From: Tissierella sp. Yu-01
GTDB lineage: Bacteria; Bacillota; Clostridia; Tissierellales; Tissierellaceae
Assembly: GCF_029537395.1 (NCBI RefSeq)
Contig: NZ_CP120677.1
Location: 2,814,566 to 2,878,565, forward strand
Direction: 5' to 3'
Length of the DNA stretch: 64,000 nt
Positions 8,609-18,228 of this stretch are shown here, piece by piece; the first letter of the stretch is position 1; each line of letters opens with the position of its first letter. The position numbers and the translations under genes were made by a program. The notes beneath the pieces are model-generated. The model made no database searches and had not been told where the DNA came from. It worked only from the letters and a program-made list of their open reading frames with translations.

Positions 8609-10135
8609 ATGAGAAATTTATTTAAGCTTTTATCTAATAGGATATTAATTTTTGGTTTATCCATTATCCTTCAGGCATTAACATTAATAATAATCATATA
8701 TAGATTTAGCAATTATATGGCATATTTTTATGGCTTATTTACAATTATTAGTATTTTAGCTGTACTCTACATAGTAAATAAGAATGGTAATCCTTCATAT
8801 AAAATAGCTTGGATTATACCAATTATGATATTTCCCGTATTTGGAGGGTTATTCTATCTTTTATTTGGTGGTATAACACCTGGGACGAGGAACAGAAAAA
8901 AGATGAAGGTAATAGAAGAGAAAACAACTAATGCCTTAGGTCAGAATGAAGATATTATTAAAATAATTGAACAGGAGAATATGGTTGCTGCAAATCAATC
9001 AAGATACATTGAGCAAAACTCCATGTATCCAGTATATATGAATACAACTTCTGAATACCTAGCAATAGGTGAGTCAAAATTCAAGATATTGCTGGAGGAA
9101 TTACAAAAAGCTGAAAAGTACATATTTCTTGAATATTTCATCATAGAAGAAGGTATAATGTGGAATTCCATATTGGATGTTCTTAAGGAAAAGGCAAGTC
9201 AAGGTATAGACGTAAGAATAATTTATGATGATATTGGTTGCTTAATGAAGCTTCCATATAGATATGATAAGAAACTTGAAAAAATGGGAATTAAGTGTGA
9301 GATATTTAATCCATTCATACCCATATTATCAAATAGGCATAATCACAGAGACCATAGAAAAATAGTTGTAATAGATGGACATACTGCAATTACTGGCGGA
9401 ATAAATCTTGCTGACGAATATATTAATGCTAAAAGAATATATGGACATTGGAAGGATAGCGGAATTTTAATTAAAGGTGATGCAGTATGGAGTCTTACTG
9501 TTATGTTTCTTACAGTGTGGGATTATTTAAAGGAAATTGATGAGGATTTTAATGAATATAAACCTGATATAAAGTTTAATAAGGCAGATGGATTTGTTCA
9601 GCCTTTTTCTGATAGTCCCTTGGATAATGAATCAGTTGGTGAATCTGTTTACTTAAACCTTATTACTCAGGCTCAAGATTATATTTATATAAATACTCCA
9701 TATTTAATATTAGACAGCACCATGACTCGTGCATTATGTTTAGCTTCACAAAGAGGAGTAAATGTAAAGATAGTAACTCCACATATTCCAGATAAGTGGT
9801 ATGTACATTCTGTTAGTCGTTCGAATTATCAGGTATTGATTGAAGCAGGCATAGAAATTTATGAATATACTCCTGGATTTATGCATTCAAAAACCTTTGT
9901 GGTTGATGATAAATATGGAGTAGTAGGAACAATAAATCTGGATTATCGTAGTCTGTTTCTACACTTTGAGTGCGGAGTATGGTTATATAAAACTAATAGT
10001 ATAAAGCAATTAAAGGATGATTATTTAAAGACCCTAAAGCAATGCCAAAAGGTAACATTAGAGGATTGTAAAAATGTAAAATTATATATAAGGTTAGGTA
10101 GATCTATCTTAAGATTATTTGCCCCATTAATGTAA
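8609..10135 (+). CDS. cls: Cardiolipin synthase (phospholipase D family)
   Basis: A 508-residue membrane enzyme that joins two phosphatidylglycerol molecules into cardiolipin and glycerol. Two N-terminal membrane helices (about 5-55) precede two PLD domains. Each has an HxK motif: DHRKIVVIDG in the first half and HSKTFVVDD in the second. The length is typical. The ATG at 8609 is chosen because GAGGAG lies six bases upstream; a longer frame from 8573 has no such site. A TATAAT at 8568 may be its own promoter. The IS and the split terminator lie just upstream, so read-through from the lipoprotein gene is possible. Confidence 0.93.
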   Translation: MRNLFKLLSNRILIFGLSIILQALTLIIIIYRFSNYMAYFYGLFTIISILAVLYIVNKNGNPSYKIAWIIPIMIFPVFGGLFYLLFGGITPGTRNRKKMKVIEEKTTNALGQNEDIIKIIEQENMVAANQSRYIEQNSMYPVYMNTTSEYLAIGESKFKILLEELQKAEKYIFLEYFIIEEGIMWNSILDVLKEKASQGIDVRIIYDDIGCLMKLPYRYDKKLEKMGIKCEIFNPFIPILSNRHNHRDHRKIVVIDGHTAITGGINLADEYINAKRIYGHWKDSGILIKGDAVWSLTVMFLTVWDYLKEIDEDFNEYKPDIKFNKADGFVQPFSDSPLDNESVGESVYLNLITQAQDYIYINTPYLILDSTMTRALCLASQRGVNVKIVTPHIPDKWYVHSVSRSNYQVLIEAGIEIYEYTPGFMHSKTFVVDDKYGVVGTINLDYRSLFLHFECGVWLYKTNSIKQLKDDYLKTLKQCQKVTLEDCKNVKLYIRLGRSILRLFAPLM

Positions 10136-10178
10136 GCTTAGCAATTTCATTTATTAGTTGATAAAAAGGAGGAGCTTA

Positions 10179-11201
10179 ATGATCTATGTAATTAATGACA
10201 GCAATGACCCATTTTTCAACCATGCATCAGAAGAATATATGATGGATAATTTTGATGATGAAGTATTTATGTTATGGATTAATAAACCTTCAATTTTAAT
10301 TGGAAGAAATCAAAATACCCTTTCAGAAATAAATATCAATTATGTTAGAGATAAGGATATAGTCGTTGTTAGGAGATTATCAGGTGGTGGCACAGTATAT
10401 AATGATTTAGGTAATATTAATTATACCTTTATTACATATAGAAATTCAAATGAAGTGCAAGTAAAAAATGGTTTTGAAAAGTTTGCTTTACCTGTAATTA
10501 ATGCACTTCAATCATTAGGTGTAAATGCAGTTTTTACAGGAAGAAATGATATAACAATAGATGAGAAAAAATTCTCGGGAAATGCTCAATATTTCCAAAA
10601 GAATAAACTATTGCATCATGGTACTCTTCTTTATGATTGTGATATGTCCAAGCTCTCTATGGCTCTTAAATCCAAACCTATTAAGTTTGTTGACAAGTCA
10701 GTTAAATCAGTAGGTTCAAGAGTTACTAATATACTTCCTCATATGGATACTAAGATGGATTTGTTAGAATTTAAGGAATACCTTAAAGATTACGTTATTA
10801 GGACTCATAATATAGAGAATATTTACGAATTCAATGAATACGATATTGAACAAATAAATAGTATAGTAAAAAGAAGATTTGAAACATGGGAATGGAATTA
10901 TGGTAAATCACCAGTATATCAATGTAATAATGCAATTAAATATCCTGCAGGAGTAGTGGAATATAATTTAAATGTAGATGGTGGAATAATTAAGGAGATA
11001 TCTATTTATGGAGATTTCTTTGGTGAAAAAGAAATAGAAGAACTAGAACAAAAAATAGTTGGTTCAAAACATGATTTTAATACCTTAAGAAATACTTTAA
11101 GAAAAGTAGAAATTGATAATTACATTAAGGGGCTAACTAAAGAAGAATTTATAGAAGGAATAATGAACATAGAAAGGACCAGTGACTACAGTGGAAATTA
11201 A
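10179..11201 (+). CDS. lplA: Lipoate-protein ligase A
   Basis: A 340-residue cytoplasmic enzyme that activates lipoate with ATP and attaches it to lipoyl domains. The RRLSGGGTVYNDLGNINYTF block and the KKFSGNAQYF region with the lysine pocket are visible, followed by the C-terminal accessory domain. The start is ATG 10179 after AGGAGG. Its end overlaps lipA, so salvage and de novo lipoylation are coupled in one transcript. No glycine-cleavage or 2-oxoacid dehydrogenase genes lie in the window. Confidence 0.93.
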   Translation: MIYVINDSNDPFFNHASEEYMMDNFDDEVFMLWINKPSILIGRNQNTLSEININYVRDKDIVVVRRLSGGGTVYNDLGNINYTFITYRNSNEVQVKNGFEKFALPVINALQSLGVNAVFTGRNDITIDEKKFSGNAQYFQKNKLLHHGTLLYDCDMSKLSMALKSKPIKFVDKSVKSVGSRVTNILPHMDTKMDLLEFKEYLKDYVIRTHNIENIYEFNEYDIEQINSIVKRRFETWEWNYGKSPVYQCNNAIKYPAGVVEYNLNVDGGIIKEISIYGDFFGEKEIEELEQKIVGSKHDFNTLRNTLRKVEIDNYIKGLTKEEFIEGIMNIERTSDYSGN

Positions 11202-12048
11202 AAGAAAACCAGAATGGCTTAGAGTTAAACTTCAAGGTGGGCATGCATCCAATAAAGTGAATTCATTAATATCAGATCTTCATTTAAATACAGTTTGTAA
11301 CGATGCAAATTGTCCTAATCAAATGGAATGCTTCGCCAGAGGTACAGCAACATTTATGATTCTTGGAAGAAATTGCACAAGAAATTGTACATTTTGTAAT
11401 GTAACAAGTGGGGAACCTGATGGCTTAGATCCCCATGAACCAGAGAATATAGGTAAGGCTGTTGCAAAGCTTGGATTAAAGCATGCAGTAATTACATCAG
11501 TAACCAGAGATGACTTGAAGGACCAAGGAGCTAATCAATTTAAAAGAGTAGTAGAAGAAATAAGAAAAGCTGCACCGAGGGTTGGTATAGAACTTCTTAT
11601 ACCAGATATGCAAGGAAATACTGACTTAATAGATATAATTATAGATTCAGAACCAAATGTACTCAATCATAACGTTGAAACAGTACCTGAGCTATATGAT
11701 ATAGTTAGGCCAATGGCTATATTTGAAAGATCGGTAGATTTACTTAAATATGTGAAGAAAAGAAAACCACATATGGCTACAAAATCAGGAATGATGCTAG
11801 GTCTTGGAGAGACTAAGGGACAAGTTGTCGATGTATTTAAAGTACTAAGAGATGTAGATTGCGACATGATAACTCTTGGGCAATATCTAAGACCATCTAT
11901 GGAACATATTCCGGTAGTAGAATATGTAACCCCTGAACAATTTGAGGAATATAAGGAAATATCATTATCTATGGGATTTAAAAGAGTAGCGTCAGCACCT
12001 TTAGTAAGAAGTTCATATTATGCAGAGGATATAAGTAAGATTATTTAG
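11182..12048 (+). CDS. lipA: Lipoyl synthase (radical SAM)
   Basis: A 288-residue iron-sulfur enzyme that inserts two sulfurs into the octanoyl group of lipoyl domains. The auxiliary cluster cysteines are in CNDANCPNQMEC, and the radical-SAM cluster is CTRNCTFC. The C-terminal serine of the RSSYYAED end is a typical auxiliary ligand. The start is GTG 11182 or GTG 11191; AAGGA at 11174 is close to one and far from the other. The gene overlaps lplA by 20 bases. Confidence 0.94.
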   Translation: MTTVEIKRKPEWLRVKLQGGHASNKVNSLISDLHLNTVCNDANCPNQMECFARGTATFMILGRNCTRNCTFCNVTSGEPDGLDPHEPENIGKAVAKLGLKHAVITSVTRDDLKDQGANQFKRVVEEIRKAAPRVGIELLIPDMQGNTDLIDIIIDSEPNVLNHNVETVPELYDIVRPMAIFERSVDLLKYVKKRKPHMATKSGMMLGLGETKGQVVDVFKVLRDVDCDMITLGQYLRPSMEHIPVVEYVTPEQFEEYKEISLSMGFKRVASAPLVRSSYYAEDISKII

Positions 12049-12056
12049 CTAGAAAG

Positions 12057-12084
12057 GCAATAGTCCATGGATTATTGCTTTTTT
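12057..12084 (+). terminator. lplA-lipA terminator
   Basis: GCAATAGTCC pairs with GGATTATTGC (one G-T), followed by six T. Confidence 0.85.
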
Positions 12085-12115
12085 AAATGAAGCATGACAT
12101 AAGAAAGGGGAAATT

Positions 12116-12994
12116 ATGAAAAAGAAAATTATTAATCTAGTAATAGCTTTAGTTATAGTATTGTTCGTGAATTTAATGGGTGAAAGTCCTGAAACTGAAA
12201 ATTCATATAATGATGTCTCCAACTTTAAAGAGGGTTCAAATTTAGAAGTTCATTTTATTGATGTAGGGCAGGCAGATTCCATATTGATAAAAAGTGGAAC
12301 TGAGTCAATGTTAATCGATGCAGGAAATAATGCAGATGGAGATTTGGTTGTTAATTATCTTAAAGAACAAGAGATAAGCGATTTGAAATTTGTAATAGGT
12401 ACTCATCCTCATGAAGATCATATTGGAGGTTTGGATGATGTAATTGATAACTTCAATATTGCGACAATTATAATGCCAAATGTAATGCATACTACCAAGA
12501 CCTTTGAAGACGTATTAGATAGTATAAACAACAAAGGATTAAAAATTAATAGTCCTAAAGTAGGAACTACATATGATTTAAATGGAGCATCAGTATTGAT
12601 TCTAGCTCCTAATAGTGAGGAATATAAAGAATTAAACAATTATTCTGTAGTAGTTAAGCTGACTCATGGAGAAAACTCCTTCCTTTTTACAGGAGATGCT
12701 GAGGCTCTATCAGAAAATGAAATGATGGAAAATAATATAGGGGTATTAGATTCAGATATATTGAAGATTGGCCATCATGGTAGCATAACCTCCACATCCG
12801 GAGAATTTCTAGATGCAGTAAATCCTAAATATGCAATAATCTCTTTAGGTAAGGATAATGATTATGGTCATCCTCATAAGGAGATAATAGAACTATTAGA
12901 AGAAAATGAAATAGAAATACTAAGAACTGATAAAATGGGAACCATTGTAGCTACAAGTGATGGAACTATTCTAGATTTATATACAGTAAGATAA
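12116..12994 (+). CDS. ComEC/Rec2-like metallo-beta-lactamase-fold hydrolase
   Basis: A 292-residue protein with one N-terminal hydrophobic segment (about 4-22), so it is secreted or membrane-anchored. The domain matches the soluble hydrolase part of ComEC: FIDVGQADS, the metal motif HPHEDH, FTGDAE and GHHGS. There is no channel domain, so it is not a full competence protein. Related stand-alone proteins are suspected nucleases or phosphodiesterases; the substrate here is unknown. The DUF3006 gene downstream is a frequent neighbour of this family. Confidence 0.85.
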   Translation: MKKKIINLVIALVIVLFVNLMGESPETENSYNDVSNFKEGSNLEVHFIDVGQADSILIKSGTESMLIDAGNNADGDLVVNYLKEQEISDLKFVIGTHPHEDHIGGLDDVIDNFNIATIIMPNVMHTTKTFEDVLDSINNKGLKINSPKVGTTYDLNGASVLILAPNSEEYKELNNYSVVVKLTHGENSFLFTGDAEALSENEMMENNIGVLDSDILKIGHHGSITSTSGEFLDAVNPKYAIISLGKDNDYGHPHKEIIELLEENEIEILRTDKMGTIVATSDGTILDLYTVR

Positions 12995-13093
12995 TAAAGG
13001 CATAACCTTTCTGCCATTTTGACTGGAGCGTAGCGAAATGGAGAAATCTCTCTTGATGATTTTCGGTACATTATAGACTAGTGAGGTGAAAGT

Positions 13094-13294
13094 ATGAAAT
13101 TTACAATTGATAGATTCGAAGGAGAATATGCAGTTGTAGAGTTAGAAAACAAAGAAATAGTAAATATTCCTATAAAAGCACTGCCAGAAGAAGCTCAAGA
13201 AGGGGATATTATTAATGTCTCAATAGATAATGAGGGCACCACTGACAGAGAAAAAAGAATTAGGGATAAATTTGAATCCTTATTTGAAGAATAA
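13094..13294 (+). CDS. DUF3006 family protein
   Basis: A 66-residue acidic, beta-rich protein beginning KFTIDRFEGEYAVVEL, which I recognise as the DUF3006 pattern. Function unknown. RBS GAGGTGAAA precedes the ATG. It sits 100 bases after the ComEC-like hydrolase and ends at a strong terminator, so the two are probably one transcript. Confidence 0.8.
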   Translation: MKFTIDRFEGEYAVVELENKEIVNIPIKALPEEAQEGDIINVSIDNEGTTDREKRIRDKFESLFEE

Positions 13295-13308
13295 CATACG
13301 GCATGGTA

Positions 13309-13347
13309 AGCACCTATTTAAACTTATGGTTTGAATAGGTGCTTTTT
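13309..13347 (+). terminator. Terminator after the DUF3006 gene
   Basis: A 15-pair stem, AGCACCTATTTAAAC against GTTTGAATAGGTGCT, with one T-G pair and a T run. Confidence 0.9.
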
Positions 13348-13391
13348 CTATTTAATGTAATATTTTTGTAATAAGTTTAACAACAGAACTA

Positions 13392-13400
13392 TGATATAAT
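13392..13400 (+). promoter_or_regulatory. Extended -10 promoter of the glucosaminidase gene
   Basis: TGATATAAT (TG extension plus TATAAT) lies about 45 bases before the start; no good -35 is visible. Confidence 0.5.
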
Positions 13401-13446
13401 GTGGTTAAATATAGTGTAATGAAATTGATGTGGAAAGGAGATTTAT

Positions 13447-15534
13447 ATGAAGAAGTTAAAAAAGAAAGTCTTATTGCTATGCATGACAGGTACACTTCTA
13501 TTTAGTGGAAGTCCATATAGAGAAGTTCTTGCTGCTGAGCCAATTAACTTAATGGTTAATGGAAATAATATAACTGCACTATCAAGCCCAATTCTTGAAA
13601 ATGACAGAACTTTAGTACCAATTCGTTTTATTTCTGAGGAGCTAGGGGCTAAAGTATATTGGGATGGGGTAGAAAGGACAGTATTGGTTGAAGATGGCAC
13701 TAATTCAATTTCCTTAAAGATAGGAAGCCAATTGGTTGCATACGATAATGGTACTGATTACGAAATTAGTGACGTAGCACCAAAAATAATAAATGATCGT
13801 ACTTATGTGCCTTTAAGGCTAGTAAGTAATGCTTTGGATATTGGAATTGACTGGGATGAATCAAGTAGAACGGTCATAATTGATTCGAATATACAACCAG
13901 AAGATATAAATTTCTTCAATGTAAAATTATTGTCCCATGAAGATGGACAAGTTATCAATGGAAGAACTAATCTTCAAATAGGTGCATCAGGTGAATATAT
14001 GGCTGATGGAAATGAAGTTAGATTCCTATTATTGGATCCTTCTACTTCAAAAGGTTTTATAATTGCAAGAGGTAATGATATAAATGGAAATTATACTTAT
14101 CTACCAAAAATAAAGGACAAGGGAGATAAGATATTAGTTGGGGCCATATATGATAAAAACGGAAAATTTGTTGCCGGAGATTCCGTAGCAGTTTCCGTAA
14201 ATGTACAGCCAAGTGTTAGTCTTAAAGGAATCTACAATGGACAAGTTATAACAGGAACTGCTTCAATCGGTGCTGATATTAACTTCTTTCCAAGATATAT
14301 TAAATATGAAATTACAAATTTGGATACAGGAAATGTTACGTTAACTGATATTCAGGATCCACTTGGAACTTATAATTGGAGCCCTATGATTAAGGAAAAT
14401 GGAAACTATTCCATAAGGGTCATTGCATATGAAAATGATGATATTAAATATTCTAGCTCACCAGTAAATATACAGGTAGCAGTTGAAAGAAGTCTTGCAT
14501 TAGGTGGAGTTACAGAAGGTAGCACTATTAACAAAGCTGTAACTCTAATCGCTAAGAGAAACTTTGATGTTAGTGAAACTCAGTATTTAATGAAAGATGT
14601 AAATACAGGTGAAATTAAAACATTAGCTACAATGCCTTATGGTGGATACAGTTGGTACCCAGGTCCTGAAGACTCTGGACTTAAGGAATTGATTGTAAGA
14701 GTAACGGCAGCTGGTGTAGTTTATGATAGTGAACCTATAAGAGTAAAAGTAGATGGAAGTCCAAAGCTGCTATTGGAAGGGATTGGACCAAAACAGGTAT
14801 TAACAGGAGAAGTAAAGCTTAAAGCTTCAAGTAATGTCAAAGTTGACTCAGTACAATATACATTAATAAATTCTAAAACTGGTGCAAAAAAAGTATTGGC
14901 TTCAAATTTAGCAATGCCAGCAGAATTCACATATAATCCAGCTGGACAGAATGGCGATTGGAAGATTCAGGTCGAAGGAAGCTATAAAGGTACTAAGATT
15001 TCCAGCGAACAGATCCAATTTAAAGTTTATTTGGGACAAACTCACGGACCAAAGCCAATTATAGAGAAGAGTAAATATTTAGGATTTGCATCTAACTTGG
15101 CTAGAAAATCCTATGAAAAAACAGGTATGTCAGCTGCACTTCAAACAGCTCAGTCAATTCTTGAAACAGGTTGGGGACAAAGCGTACCAGTTGATAAATA
15201 TACAGGGCAAATATCAAATAATCTATTTGGCATAAAGGGAGTGGGATCAGCAGGTAGTGTAACTTCAAATACCTGGGAAGTATATAACGGAGTAACATAT
15301 AGAGTAGATGCTGAATTTAGGGCCTATAATGAACCTGGAGAAAGTTGGGCAGATCATAAGGAGTTCTTAAATAAGGATAGATATGCAGGCTTTAGAGATG
15401 TGATGTTTGATTATTCACAAGGAGCATGGGCATTAAAAAGAGCTGGATATGCAACAGATCCAGAATATCCAATTAAGCTTATGAAACTAATAGAACAATA
15501 TAATTTAGAAGAAATTGATAAAGTAGGGTTATAA
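13447..15534 (+). CDS. Secreted cell-wall glucosaminidase with copper-amine-oxidase-type stalk domain
   Basis: A 695-residue exported protein with a signal peptide (about 1-30, ending LAA). Residues about 33-155 hold the copper amine oxidase N-terminal-like domain (TLVPIRFISEELG, TYVPLRLVSNAL), a common clostridial surface module that need not bind copper. Three or four repeats of about 90 residues with Ig-like spacing follow. The C-terminal 150 residues are a glucosaminidase domain (GH73 type): AQSILETGWGQS contains the probable catalytic glutamate, then NNLFGIKG and a YSQGAWALKRAGYATDP motif. It should cleave peptidoglycan glycan strands. RBS AAAGGAG precedes the ATG. Confidence 0.87.
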   Translation: MKKLKKKVLLLCMTGTLLFSGSPYREVLAAEPINLMVNGNNITALSSPILENDRTLVPIRFISEELGAKVYWDGVERTVLVEDGTNSISLKIGSQLVAYDNGTDYEISDVAPKIINDRTYVPLRLVSNALDIGIDWDESSRTVIIDSNIQPEDINFFNVKLLSHEDGQVINGRTNLQIGASGEYMADGNEVRFLLLDPSTSKGFIIARGNDINGNYTYLPKIKDKGDKILVGAIYDKNGKFVAGDSVAVSVNVQPSVSLKGIYNGQVITGTASIGADINFFPRYIKYEITNLDTGNVTLTDIQDPLGTYNWSPMIKENGNYSIRVIAYENDDIKYSSSPVNIQVAVERSLALGGVTEGSTINKAVTLIAKRNFDVSETQYLMKDVNTGEIKTLATMPYGGYSWYPGPEDSGLKELIVRVTAAGVVYDSEPIRVKVDGSPKLLLEGIGPKQVLTGEVKLKASSNVKVDSVQYTLINSKTGAKKVLASNLAMPAEFTYNPAGQNGDWKIQVEGSYKGTKISSEQIQFKVYLGQTHGPKPIIEKSKYLGFASNLARKSYEKTGMSAALQTAQSILETGWGQSVPVDKYTGQISNNLFGIKGVGSAGSVTSNTWEVYNGVTYRVDAEFRAYNEPGESWADHKEFLNKDRYAGFRDVMFDYSQGAWALKRAGYATDPEYPIKLMKLIEQYNLEEIDKVGL

Positions 15535-15549
15535 TCCCTACTTTTTTTT
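15521..15549 (+). terminator. Glucosaminidase gene terminator overlapping the stop codon
   Basis: AGTAGGG (in the last codons) pairs with CCCTACT, followed by eight T. Confidence 0.85.
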
Positions 15550-15610
15550 CAAAAAAGTGGTATTATTAGATTAGAATATATCATCTATAATTAGTCTATG
15601 GGAGGCCATA

Positions 15611-16660
15611 ATGAAAATTAACAGAATATTGAAAGGATTTATACCAATTATATTTATAATTGCTATAATATTAATGATAATATCTTTCCATTCTTTTGAT
15701 GAATTATATGGTGATGCTAAAGTTATTAATTTTGCTGGTATGTTAAGAAGTGGATCACAATATATAGTCAATCAGGAATTAGCACAAAATCATAAGGACA
15801 GTTATATTGGAATTTTAAATAATATAATCGACGAATTAAAAGGGGAAAGTGGTATATATAGAATAAGGACAATAAAAAGTACTGATTTTCAGGAAGCACT
15901 ATTAGTATTCGAAGAGGATTGGGATAATTTAGTTAAAGAGATTTATAAATATAGGGAAACTGGAGAATCTGGAAACATTATTAAAATGAGTGAAAAAAAT
16001 TTTGTTTTGGGAAACAAATTGGTTTTAATGGCACAGGAAACTTCTGAGTTAAAAATGGAAAGTTTATTGTCTCTTAGACATACCCTTGTGATTTTAAGTG
16101 TAATGGTCTTGGTTATCTATATATATAGTCTATATACATATTTGAGTCTAAATAAAAACAATAAGGATTTATCTAAAATAGCTTATATTGATCCTTTAAC
16201 TAGATTACCTAATAGGGCACGTTGTGACCAAGTTGTTAAGGAATATTTAAAGATGGACAAACTCCCTAATTTGGCATGCATTTTCTTGGATTTAAACAAT
16301 TTAAAAGAGATAAATGATACCTTAGGCCATGATCAAGGTGATAATTTACTTAGAGAATTTGGCTATATATTAAGGGATGTTAGCAGTGAGTATGGTTTGA
16401 TATTTCGTAATGGAGGAGACGAATTCACTGGTATATTTGAAAATATTTCTAAAGAATCAATGGAGATGTATATTGATGAATTAAATGAGAAGATAGACGA
16501 TTTTAATAATAATAATGATTTATTCAATATAAGCTTTGCATATGGTACCTCATATTCTGATGATGAAGGTATAAATTCCATAAATGAGTTAATGTCCTTA
16601 GCTGATAAACGAATGTTTGAAAATAAAAGAGAATATAAGGAAAAAAGGATATTGAGTTAA
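15611..16660 (+). CDS. Membrane diguanylate cyclase (GGDEF) with PilJ-like sensor
   Basis: A 349-residue protein with two membrane helices (about 8-27 and 155-178) flanking a helical extracellular domain. That domain contains NFAGMLRSGSQYI, similar to the PilJ/NIT-type helical sensors. The cytoplasmic GGDEF domain has an intact NGGDEF motif (268-272), so it should make cyclic di-GMP. The RxxD inhibitory site normally just upstream is absent, so product inhibition is not expected. GGGAGG precedes the ATG. It is monocistronic. Confidence 0.87.
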   Translation: MKINRILKGFIPIIFIIAIILMIISFHSFDELYGDAKVINFAGMLRSGSQYIVNQELAQNHKDSYIGILNNIIDELKGESGIYRIRTIKSTDFQEALLVFEEDWDNLVKEIYKYRETGESGNIIKMSEKNFVLGNKLVLMAQETSELKMESLLSLRHTLVILSVMVLVIYIYSLYTYLSLNKNNKDLSKIAYIDPLTRLPNRARCDQVVKEYLKMDKLPNLACIFLDLNNLKEINDTLGHDQGDNLLREFGYILRDVSSEYGLIFRNGGDEFTGIFENISKESMEMYIDELNEKIDDFNNNNDLFNISFAYGTSYSDDEGINSINELMSLADKRMFENKREYKEKRILS

Positions 16661-16690
16661 TAATTAGGTTATTCACTCAATATCTTTTAA
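16648..16690. terminator. Bidirectional terminator between convergent genes
   Basis: GATATTGAGT and ACTCAATATC form a ten-pair stem. An A run precedes and a T run follows, so it can stop both the cyclase and the amidohydrolase transcripts. Confidence 0.75.
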
Positions 16691-16691
16691 T

Positions 16692-17894
16692 TTATTTATT
16701 GTTTTTCAACCATTCAATTGCCGTATTGGCATAAACTGCTGATCCTATATAAAATACATCTTCACAGAAGTTAACCTTAGGATGATGCTGTGGATAAGGG
16801 AATCCTTCTTCTGGAGAACCTCCACTTAGAACCATCATCAATCCAGGTACTTTTTCACTTACATAACCAAAATCTTCTGAACCAGTCATTTTTCCACCAG
16901 GATATACTACATCAAAGCCCTTAATATTCTCTTCACCTAATAAATCCTTGTTTATCTTGAGAACTTGTTCATATAATGCTGGGTCATTGTACACTGATGG
17001 GCATTCCATTCGATAATCTACAGTAGCTTTAGCTCTAAATGTAGTAGCTATACCTTCTGATATTTCAACTACACGTTTTTTCATTAAAGCTCTATCATCT
17101 TTATCAAAAGCTCTTATTGTACCCTCCATAAAAGCCGTATCCGGTAATATGTTTGCAGCGTTTCCTCCGTGCATTTGACCTACTGTAATTACAGCAGCAT
17201 TTGAAGGTGGAATTTCTCTTGAAATTATCTCTTGGAGAGCTAAGTGAATATGTGATATTACATTTAATGGATCGACTGAATCCTGTGGCATGGCACCATG
17301 GCCACCCTTACCCTGTACTTCTATGTGGAACATATCACCTGATGCACTTACATATCCTCCTTCAGGCATCAACAATGTACCTGCAGGTACTGGCATGCCA
17401 GAGAAAATATGAATCATTGCAGCAGCATCAACCTTTGGGTTTTCAAGTACCCCTGCTTCAATCATTGATTTTGCACCTGAAAGCTGTTCTTCAGCTGGTT
17501 GGAACATCAATTTCACAGTTCCCTCGATTTCATCTTCATGTTGTTTCAGTAGTTTAGCCGCACCTAATAGCATAGCAGCATGTGTATCATGCCCACAGGC
17601 ATGCATGTTTTTTGTAGTTGATTTATATTCTAAATCATTTTCTTCTACAATAGGTAAAGCATCTATATCAGCTCTTAATAAGAAAGTCTTACCTTCCTTT
17701 TTACCACGAGCCAACGCTACGATTGCAGAGTCAGTGATTACTTTTGGATCGTAACCCATTTCTGTAAGTTTCTCAATTATATATTTGGTTGTGATTGGAA
17801 GGTTTTGTCCGATTTCTGCATTTTGATGTAAATATCTTCTATTATTCACTATTTCATCTTGAATTAATTTAGCTTCTTGTAGAATTTTGTTCAT
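16692..17894 (-). CDS. M20-family amidohydrolase (N-acyl amino acid hydrolase type)
   Basis: A 400-residue cytoplasmic zinc/manganese peptidase of subfamily M20D. The metal-binding HACGHDTHAAMLLG, the FQPAEE block with the catalytic glutamate, and TGSEDFGY are all present. Relatives release amino acids from N-acyl or indole conjugates. The ATG at 17894 is preferred because GAGGTG lies nine bases upstream; ATG 17900 and GTG 17906 fall too close to it. The substrate cannot be decided from sequence. It stands alone on the minus strand. Confidence 0.87.
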   Translation of the reverse strand: MNKILQEAKLIQDEIVNNRRYLHQNAEIGQNLPITTKYIIEKLTEMGYDPKVITDSAIVALARGKKEGKTFLLRADIDALPIVEENDLEYKSTTKNMHACGHDTHAAMLLGAAKLLKQHEDEIEGTVKLMFQPAEEQLSGAKSMIEAGVLENPKVDAAAMIHIFSGMPVPAGTLLMPEGGYVSASGDMFHIEVQGKGGHGAMPQDSVDPLNVISHIHLALQEIISREIPPSNAAVITVGQMHGGNAANILPDTAFMEGTIRAFDKDDRALMKKRVVEISEGIATTFRAKATVDYRMECPSVYNDPALYEQVLKINKDLLGEENIKGFDVVYPGGKMTGSEDFGYVSEKVPGLMMVLSGGSPEEGFPYPQHHPKVNFCEDVFYIGSAVYANTAIEWLKNNK

Positions 17895-17909
17895 AAACAT
17901 ATTCACCTC

Positions 17910-18228
17910 AATATGATATTAATAGATTTAAGTTAATAAGATACATGTTAATACTTTAAAGTTAAAATGTCAACTGAATTCAGAAAATTTAATAAGTTTC
18001 AAGAAGGATTTTTTAATTTGGTTTCATACTTATATTCTTGAGATTATGGTATAATTTACCTAAATCAGATATGTATGTTTCATCTGGTTAATATCATGAT
18101 ACAAGAAATTAGTAAAACAAGAGGATATGTAGAATCTTAATGCGTAATATTTATCTTATGTACATCATATAAAATTGAAGTGGGGATTTTAAACCTTTTG
18201 TAAACTAAGGTAGAAAGGTAATAATCAT
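17910..18228. other. Divergent intergenic region
   Basis: About 320 AT-rich bases lie between divergent genes. TGGTATAAT at 18047-18055 is a good extended -10 for the plus-strand ATPase gene, and CAGAT..ATCTG near 18065-18088 is a small dyad after it. I see no coding frame with a ribosome binding site and no RNA gene. Confidence 0.5.

Noticed and set aside
12116-12994. Competence gene comEC
   Set aside because: Only the hydrolase domain is present; the membrane channel domain is missing.
17201-17557. Plus-strand frame of 118 codons opposite the amidohydrolase
   Set aside because: It mirrors a clear M20 gene, has no ribosome binding site and no recognisable domain.
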